Shown here piece by piece: positions 56,739 through 64,000 of a DNA stretch of 64,000 bases; position 1 is the first letter of the stretch, and every line of letters begins with the position of its first letter. This DNA comes from Lucifuga dentata (lineage: Eukaryota; Chordata; Actinopteri; Ophidiiformes; Bythitidae). The notes beneath the pieces are model-generated. The model made no database searches. It was not told the DNA's origin and saw nothing but the letters and a program-made list of their open reading frames with translations. Position numbers and translations under genes: made by a program. Where the stretch lies: assembly GCA_014773175.1 (NCBI GenBank), contig VXCM01001510.1, forward strand, positions 89,477 to 153,476. Direction: 5' to 3'.

Positions 56739-58434
56739 CAGATTTAAATGAAATTGGACCATGGATCATGGAAGAAGTGACTTCCTTGTTCTATATTTTG
56801 TCTGAGAACTGCTGAACCACAGAGAACTACAAATGGAAGAAAATTCTTATCAGATTACTCGTTTTGCAAAGGGATTTACCCCACCACTCTTTCAATAAAT
56901 TTCATTTAAAACACACGATATGTAAGTAAAACCAGATTTAGAAGATATGTATATATCAAAAATTTAAGGCATTCAGCCTATAGATGGCACTACAAGCGTG
57001 ATAAATGCAAATATCCATAATTCAGCAGTCTTGAGTCTAAATTACTATAAATTTTGCACAATTTATCCAGTAAAAACATATTCAAAATATTTGCAGACAC
57101 AATTTAAGTATTCTCCAAAAAAATCACGGGCACAGCAGCCAATCAGAACGTTCGTAGGTGGATTTTCATGATGATGAATTTCTGAATTTTTCTAGTATTA
57201 AAAAAACAAAAGCAGATAACTGTTTATCCCTGGTGGCGAGGGGAGGAGCTAACTGAGGGACGTCCCGTTTTAATAATGTGAAATAAATTATTTGACAGGT
57301 TGTAAGTTATCAAGACATAACTGAGATGCACTGTGTCGTGGTTATTAATTTACTTTATTTTTTTTTTTTTTAATTTTTTGATCAAAAAGCTTTATTATCA
57401 TCAAATGTGGAGAGAGACTGGATGAATGTCCTAGAAAGGGTTTCTCAACTTTAGAAAGGGGTTCTATTGTTTTGGCATGTTCCACATCACACGCATCTAT
57501 GTTTAATGGGTTGAATGCGGCTACATTGTTGTCACAAAATGCATTTTCTCCCAGGGCAACCTCTCCGGGGCTCTAGACTTTCCTTTTCTTCTGAAATCGT
57601 TCCACTCCAGTTGTACATGTTAAGAGACATCTGTGCTGATGTAACGCTCTGTTAGCATCGGCCACTCCAGAGAGAGAGATGGCAGAGAGGATCGAGAGAA
57701 AAAGAGAGAGAGGAAGGAGAGGAGGAAGAAGAGATGCCAAATGAGAAAGAAGGAAAAGTGAAACAGGAGAGGAAAAGCAGAGAGAACATGATAGATGAAG
57801 ATAAACAGAAAGAAAGACATACATAATTTCACTGGTATATTTTGCAGTGGGGAGCCACAGGTTTTATAACTTAATGAGCACAGTGATTATGTAGAGGGCA
57901 TGAATCCATGAGGTTGTTAAATATTTTAGATTGTGGCTGCAGATGTTTGGATGAGGCAAAGGTTTGTTGTGGTTAAGGTAAGAACCACTCCTTATTCACC
58001 CAGAACAACAGTAGGATCTGTAACAACTCGACAACAATCTGCAGGGCTGCACATAATGTTTTTCAGTCCAGAGATCCAGAGGAGGGTGTTACACGATGAA
58101 CCAAAGATGTCCAGCCTCATCTCTACACTGATCAACTATCAGCTTCTCCTGCTGCAGCCTGAGGAAGGCGAGAACTTAAAACTCTTTGCATAGATGCTGT
58201 AGATCATCAGCTGTGACAAGCTGAATCTGATTGGCTGGCAGAAGCCTCCTTATTCTCAGAAATACAGACCTTCTAATATTGTCAGACAGCACAAATGTGC
58301 CACCTGCCCCCCATCCCCTCCCCCCCANCATCCCCTCCCCCCCACACACACACTCACACACATGCACATACACACATGCTTATCTGAGTACAGCATATGC
58401 ACTCCCAAACTCACATTTTCTGTCATTTCGAAGC

Positions 58435-59038
58435 TTAAAGGATCATACCATCCATTCTGCATGTTTGAGCCTATATTCGATTTTCATACATGTTATGTTA
58501 CTGACAATCATTTTCCAAAGGATAAAACCATATTTCAGCTTTCCTGATATTTTGCAACACATCTTAATCTTTCAAAATCAAATATTCAAATGATATATCC
58601 ACCTTAAAAATCAATGTTTCTCCTGCTAATAGTTACGCAGCCTTATGAAGTCACAGTCATTTAAATTTTTCTATAAACGCAGGTCTTCTTTTGGGACTAT
58701 ATTCCCTAGCGGGGAATATAGTCCCAAAAGATACATTCACTCCATGCTTTATATTGCACTTAAATGCTAAAATTATGTAACTTCTAAAACAAACCTGAAT
58801 ACACGTCTTGTTGGTGATGATGGATTACCTATCCCAAGAATGTTTCAGGTATCAACAAGTTTATTTTAATAGCATACCAGTATGAAGTGAAACCAATGGC
58901 AGTCTGGAAGTTAGGAAAAACATATTTAATTCACCATTCCAGTAGTATGCTTTGGGAAATGATTGTCAGTAACGTTACGTATATGAAAATTGAATATATT
59001 AGGCGCAAGCATGCAAAATGGCCAGTATGGTCCTTTAA
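58435..59038. mobile_element. TTAA-flanked MITE, copy 9
   Basis: 604 bp, same orientation as copy 8 and about 90% identical by eye. Ends TTAA-AGGATCATACC and GGTCCT-TTAA. Around 58700-58735 it holds a short perfect inversion, TGGGACTATATTCCC followed by GGGGAATATAGTCCCA. Confidence 0.9.
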
Positions 59039-59270
59039 AAAATGTGGTGAGGATGGGCTGTTTCTGCACTGCAGCAGATAGATGTACTTATTTACCTGCA
59101 GCAGGTGTTCTACTTTCTGCTCAGGTTAATGTGTTCATGCCAGGTGATCATGTTCTGGTCCTCCAATATTTTGCTGCAAATGCAACCAATTTTGTTACAT
59201 TCAAACCCAGGGGAAACAGAGAGGGGGAGAGATAGACAAAAATGAAGAGATAAAGATACAGATGTGAATG

Positions 59271-59272
<2 letters not shown>

Positions 59273-59317
<45 letters not shown>
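59273..59317. repeat. (CT)n microsatellite
   Basis: About 22 CT units, seen directly. Confidence 0.9.
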
Positions 59318-59319
<2 letters not shown>

Positions 59320-59589
59320 GTAGCCACTTGGTAAGCAAAAGAGAGTTTAAGGGAGAGCCAGCGCACATTTTACAATTAAAGGCGTGGCATGCGTACCTCT
59401 GTACACCTATGTGCAGCCCTGACTGCATGTGTAGAGTTTTAGAATAAAGCTGAACAGCCTGCTCTGTCCTGATTGGTCAGCTGTGTAAGGCCTGAGATGA
59501 TACTACCCACCACAGACTGTAAAACATGGCTAACTAGCCTTGTACTTATTGGGTGTGTCTAACCAGTTGTGCTGGTGGGTAAATTCACA

Positions 59590-59775
59590 TATTACATGTT
59601 GACATCATCATGTTACAGAAGTGAAGGCCCAATCAAAAAGCTTCAAGTCAGATAAGGATTGTCTTGGTGGATGTATTTCTATTGACGCTAATCTCAAGTT
59701 CCGACAATGTTCAACACAAATATTACACTGTAAACACGAGGGGAAATAATCAAAAGATGAATATGTCCCCTTAAA
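59590..59775. repeat. Second TTAA-type repeat family, copy C (reverse)
   Basis: Reverse complement reads AAGGGGACATATTCATC, GTTGAACATTGTCGG, GGGCCTTCACTTCTGTAACA, TGATGATGTCAACATGTAAT: the same order as 21046-21245. Confidence 0.5.
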
Positions 59776-60065
59776 AAGTCCACTTAGCCCCATGAGCTAC
59801 AGTCATTTCCAAACCATCCTTAGTAAAGATTCTTTGCAGAAACACCAAGTGGATAATGTGTTTTATGATGGTTTTAGCCTATAGGGGAAATGAGGCCGTG
59901 ATTTTTAATAACAGCTAAATGTGTGCCTGATGTATTGTGAAGTCAGAGTTATCTGACAGTGTAAATGTGTTCCCAAAATAGCTGCAGAGCTCCCAGCCTG
60001 TGATCAGTCAGATCCAGCTACAGCCCAGCAGCTCCACTGGCTGCAGCAATTATTGAAAGATAGAG

Positions 60066-60069
<4 letters not shown>

Positions 60070-60108
<39 letters not shown>
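60070..60108. repeat. (CA)n microsatellite
   Basis: About 19 CA units, seen directly. Confidence 0.9.
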
Positions 60109-60919
60109 CAGTGTTATCTCAGTCTGCTCCCAGATGGCAGTCACGCTGACTGTTGTCCTCCACTCACACCAGACGACACTATCTCACTGAGACACTCAGT
60201 GCTGTCTCTCTGACTGACCGTCTGTCTGTCCATCTGTCCGTATTTCTGTCTGTCATTTGTCTGTCTATCTGTCTCCCTACCTCTACTTTTGTATGTTATT
60301 TGTCTGTCTATATGCGTTTGCCTGTCTCTCTACCTCTGCTTTGTCTGTCTCTCTGGCTGTCTGCAAATAGGATTTTTTTGTTTGTTTGTTTTATTGAATA
60401 AACATTTCCTGAAATCAGAACAGTACTTTTCACTGAAGAACCAGTGACAAAATAATAGCACAGCAAAGTGGGCGGGGCTGAGGGCTCCATAAACAATATT
60501 TTCTGATCGTTACTCACATCTGAAAGTTTTCTTTGAACGATAACCTCAGCAATCTGCAGCACAGAAACCCAGAAGTCTGATGGACATCACTCAAATATTT
60601 ACGCTTTGTTTCTTAATCAACATGGGTTTTTTTTCCTTCACACATGGCAAATATATATCTCTAAATACCATGCTACCCATGAGCCTCAGCGGCCATTGCT
60701 ATGGTTACAACTCCATCCAGAGCTGTGAAATCAGAATTGCATCAAATTCATAACTGCCAGAATCAGAATCAGAAAGTAGATTGATTTAAAGAGCTGAATA
60801 TGTTTATGGAATTCTACTGGAGCTTCTGTCTCAGTTTCACTTCTCTCCTGAAGTTGTTCTATTCACAGTGTGCGACCTTTGACTTTTTGTAAATGAAGCC
60901 AATTTTTTCAGCACAGTGT

Positions 60920-60920
<1 letters not shown>

Positions 60921-60979
<59 letters not shown>
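60921..60979. repeat. Long T run ending in a single N
   Basis: 59 T bases, then N at 60980; the length is unreliable in the assembly. Confidence 0.9.
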
Positions 60980-61007
60980 NGAGTCGGAATCAAACTACAT
61001 ACACGGT

Positions 61008-61346
61008 ACGTTTACATGTACGCCGTACTCCTATTATTTGTCTGTACTCCGATTAAGGCAATAATGCGAGAGACGTATAGATGGACGGAATTAATCGGAT
61101 TCTGCATTTCGCTGAATATGCATGACACGTTGCATAATCAGAATATGAGGAAAGTCTGCCAGGTAAAAAAATACATGCAGAAGTGACTTACTGCAATTAT
61201 GACGTTTACATGCCCGAATAAATTGATTTACAATTGCATAATTTAGATCTGTCAATTTATGCCAATTTTAGTCTAATTTAGATGAGGTTTGAAGATTTAT
61301 TGCCTTTATTCACGTAATCGAAGTTTTAACATGCATATAAACATGT
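61008..61346. mobile_element. Possible MITE with GTTTACATG motifs
   Basis: ACGTTTACATGTACGCC near the left and ACATGCATATAAACATG near the right, with TCGGA(A/T)T motifs inside (GAGTCGGAATC, TAATCGGATTC). The motif set is typical of a common fish MITE whose copies keep TTTACATG at their ends. Borders uncertain. Confidence 0.35.
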
Positions 61347-62522
61347 TGATCATATGTAAGAAATGACCAGGACTGTTATTTGTGCCCCTCCTTCCACTTC
61401 ACTATGAATGACATAACATCAGATTGACTCATATAATCCCAGATTACACACATCAGATCAACAAAGGATTGAGAAAGGACTCATCAGCATTAGAGCACAC
61501 ACATGCGCGCACATGCACATACATACACACGCGCAAACAGAAGGCTTTTACATGAACACAAGCCAGTGGCAAATGCTTATACTGCACACATACGCATGAA
61601 TACACACACAACTGCATCCCCTCCCCCACGTCAGCCTCTCCACGTACTGCAATGGTAAACGGAAAAACATAACAAGTATATTTTTAAAGTTTTTACGTGA
61701 AAAATAAAGCTCTGAAGCTGTGAAATTATCCCCCCAAAAAATCAAACACTCATAGCGATAAATAAATGAAACTGTGAAAAAAGCAGAGATGTATGTCAGT
61801 GTAGACATTCAAAAAGCATCAAAACACACCACCCACTCATTACTGGCACAGGATCATCTGCTGGCAAGGCTATTTGACCAAAAGTTAAACTGCAGCCGAG
61901 TTTTCCTCACTGGCAAACAGGAACCTGGTGCTTCAGAAAATGCTGTACTACACAGCTAACTTATTGTTTCTTGAGTTGCTAATGTCAGACAGCCTGCAAA
62001 GCTTCAGATTTAGATAGATTTCACTAATCTACCTCTGACAGAGCGGGGATTAGTGCCAGGAATCCTCAGTAAAAGCAGACATATGGAAAAAATCTTCATC
62101 TGCTCAGTCTTACGCTTTCTAGACTCAGCAGATTTTAATAATGAGAGATTCAGTTTCACTAGAGAAGTGTAATAACATCTGGTTCTTTATAAATGATATG
62201 AGTTTTTTCCTGTTGATGCATTAAAATCTAATTGCAATTTAAATTCAACTGAAAGCCTCGTGTTTTGAAAATGTTCTACAAAAACAACAGCTTTTTTGAG
62301 ATAACAGACAATGTCACTGTTAAAGCTCGAGTCAGAGTATTATTGATAATAACACTGAATCAGATTTGCACATTCTGGAGATGATGAAAGCTCTATGCAG
62401 CTTTTAGCTCGTTGGTTTGCTAAAGCCAAAGTCAAACATCTGAAGAACCAGATATTTTCCTTTGGGGTTGATGGATCAAAACCAGAGCAAATAGAAGAGC
62501 AAATATTGGATCAAGCAAGATC

Positions 62523-62525
<3 letters not shown>

Positions 62526-62572
<47 letters not shown>
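62526..62572. repeat. (GA)n microsatellite
   Basis: About 23 GA units, seen directly. Confidence 0.9.
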
Positions 62573-62574
<2 letters not shown>

Positions 62575-63539
62575 CCTGGACCAAATCACAGCTAAAATAA
62601 GAGCTAATATTTGACCAAAAGTCAAATAGTCAAAGTCAGGGATGTTAGTAAGCTGGTAATAAATGGATTCTGGTCTGCGTGATCCACCATCTTTTCCAGA
62701 ATGTAGGTGAGTGAAAGGTGAGCGGGAAAATACTTCCTTAAGAATTACACAGCCAGAGCTTTGCTTATTGGGGAACTTCAGTGTCAGCAGATATTTCATT
62801 AATTTTCAAATAAAACTTACAGAAATTGTTTTATGTGTGGCTAGATCATGTATAGCAGTGACATGGAAATCTGATTCCCCCTCCTCATTACTAAATGGTC
62901 TTTGGAAATGAATAATAGTGTTCCTCTTGAAAAGATTACATCTAACCTTAGAAAAGGACATAACACCTTTCTGATGATTTGGCAGCCTTATTTAGATTAT
63001 ATAGGCACATCCCTGACACCACCGTAGAGATGTGATCATCTTTGGTTTGCCAGAAGGCCTCTTTGTTTCATTCAGTGTCCTGATCCCTCCTCTCTTTTTT
63101 ACTTTTTCTTTTTTTTTTCTCTTGTACCTGGGTTTATAAGGGAAGGACTGGGAACTGGAGTTACCCTTGTGTTTCGTATTAGGTTCTGCAATTCATTTAA
63201 AATTTAAAAATTAAATATTCAAATAAAAAAAAGAATTACAGAGCTAATAAGACAAATCAAGTTATGAAGATAAACTCAAGCCAATAATGGCTAGTAATGG
63301 CTTGCTACCAATCTATAAAGCATTAATAATCTATTAGCATCAGCACAACCATGATAAAACAAATTCTAAACTCTATATCTCAGGTTGACAAAGTCAGTGT
63401 CTTCTTTTATAAGCCTTCTTAAGACTTATTTTATCGTAAGGCCTTCCCCTAATTGTGGTGACTGTTCTTATTTAGGTTATTTTACTCTCCATTATTTATT
63501 ACTATTTTATTGTTGGCTTTCAACTGTTATTTATTTGTT

Positions 63540-63612
63540 TGATTGTTTGTTTTTTGAAGCACCTTGTAACTCTGTTTTGAAAGGTGCTATATAAATATAT
63601 AAATAAAGTTAT
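63540..63612 (+). repeat. LINE tail (GAAAGGTGCTATATAAATATA type)
   Basis: GAAGCACCTTGTAACTCTGT, TTTGAAAGGTGCTATATAAA, then ATAAATAAAG, matching 53930-54190 in reverse. Confidence 0.5.
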
Positions 63613-63779
63613 TAATATTATATCAACAACATCTGCCTTGTTAGAACACACAGCAAAGTACTTAAAGGTAATCAATAATTAGCTTTATGCTGTTTAGCAT
63701 AAAGCTAATGTGTTTAGATGTCCATCTGAAATCTGGTTTTTGGGTGTATGCAGATTCTGAGTCCGTCTTTGTGAAAGCA

Positions 63780-63960
63780 GCTGAGGCCTCGTCATGCTAA
63801 TGGTGCCGCAGTCCTGCTGAGCATCGATAATGAGAATCCCATTACAGTTACAATAGATTAAATTGGCCTGATGACTCACCACCAGGCTAATTATGCAACA
63901 TTCATCTCTTTCTATAGGTAGATGTGGCAAAGGAACACCATATACAGCAAGCATGTGCTG
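63780..63960. other. Complex single-copy stretch, possible conserved element
   Basis: CTCGTCATGCTAATGG, ATCGATAATGAGAATCCCAT, CCAGGCTAATTATGCAACAT: non-repetitive sequence with TAAT/ATTA motifs. No ORF of note. Conservation cannot be judged here. Confidence 0.2.
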
Positions 63961-63976
63961 TAGGCTCGTACATATA

Positions 63977-64000
63977 CTGTGTGTGTGTGTGTGTGTGTGT
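63977..64000. repeat. (GT)n at the window edge
   Basis: At least 12 GT units, cut by the window end. Confidence 0.9.

Larger units (their letters stand above)
55103..64000. other. Upstream intron or flanking sequence; no exon found
   Basis: Two TTAA MITEs, a second-family repeat (59590-59775), CT, CA, GA and T arrays, a possible MITE at 61008-61346 and a LINE tail at 63540-63612. The next CADPS exon towards the start of the gene would be expected somewhere beyond 55102; nothing recognisable lies here. Confidence 0.5.

Overview
The window is vertebrate, almost certainly teleost, nuclear DNA. It holds an internal slice of one gene on the minus strand, spread over about 46.5 kb. Thirteen exons (12 ordinary ones and a 12-base microexon) spell out a calcium-dependent secretion activator (CAPS/CADPS). 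The closest match by eye is the CADPS (CAPS1) paralogue; teleosts often carry two copies (cadpsa/cadpsb) and I cannot tell which this is. The transcript reads from high to low coordinates, from 55102 down to 8579. The exons join in frame at every junction, with AG/GT on the intron side, for about 1.86 kb of coding sequence (620 codons). They cover the N-terminal helical region (exons 1-4), the C2-like domain (exons 5-7), the PI(4,5)P2-binding PH domain (exons 8-10), the alternative microexon (11) and the start of the region leading into the MUN domain (12-13). The first coding exon(s) lie beyond position 64000, and the MUN/C-terminal exons lie before position 1. No second gene was recognised.

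Layout: 1-8578 intron with nested MITEs; 8579-9685 exons 13 and 12; 9686-17205 intron with a Harbinger transposase fragment, a tRNA-derived SINE and a LINE tail; 17206-19550 microexon, exons 10 and 9; 19551-26861 intron with two TTAA-flanked MITEs and the only long assembly gap; 26862-33348 exons 8, 7 and 6 with a hAT-type element bearing a perfect 8-bp target duplication and a zinc-finger transposon remnant between them; 33349-41108 exons 5, 4 and 3 among large tetranucleotide arrays; 41109-53381 a repeat-rich intron with a solo-LTR-like element; 53382-55102 exons 2 and 1; 55103-64000 intron or upstream sequence with two more TTAA MITEs.

The non-coding part is dominated by DNA-transposon-derived repeats and microsatellites. 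The most distinctive is a MITE family of about 600 bp with ends TTAA-AGGACC...GGTCCT-TTAA, present nine times, several copies broken by younger insertions. The assembly itself has a systematic flaw: many single N bases are flanked on both sides by the same roughly 60-70 bases, as if overlapping contig ends had been joined without merging. One such duplication copies the end of exon 5.

The most interesting biological points are the in-frame 12-base microexon between the PH domain and the following region, a tandem NAGNAG acceptor at exon 4, and long (TG)n tracts directly before three acceptors (exons 5, 6 and 13). All three suggest regulated splicing of this secretion-priming factor. All identifications are by eye from memory of families; no database search was run.
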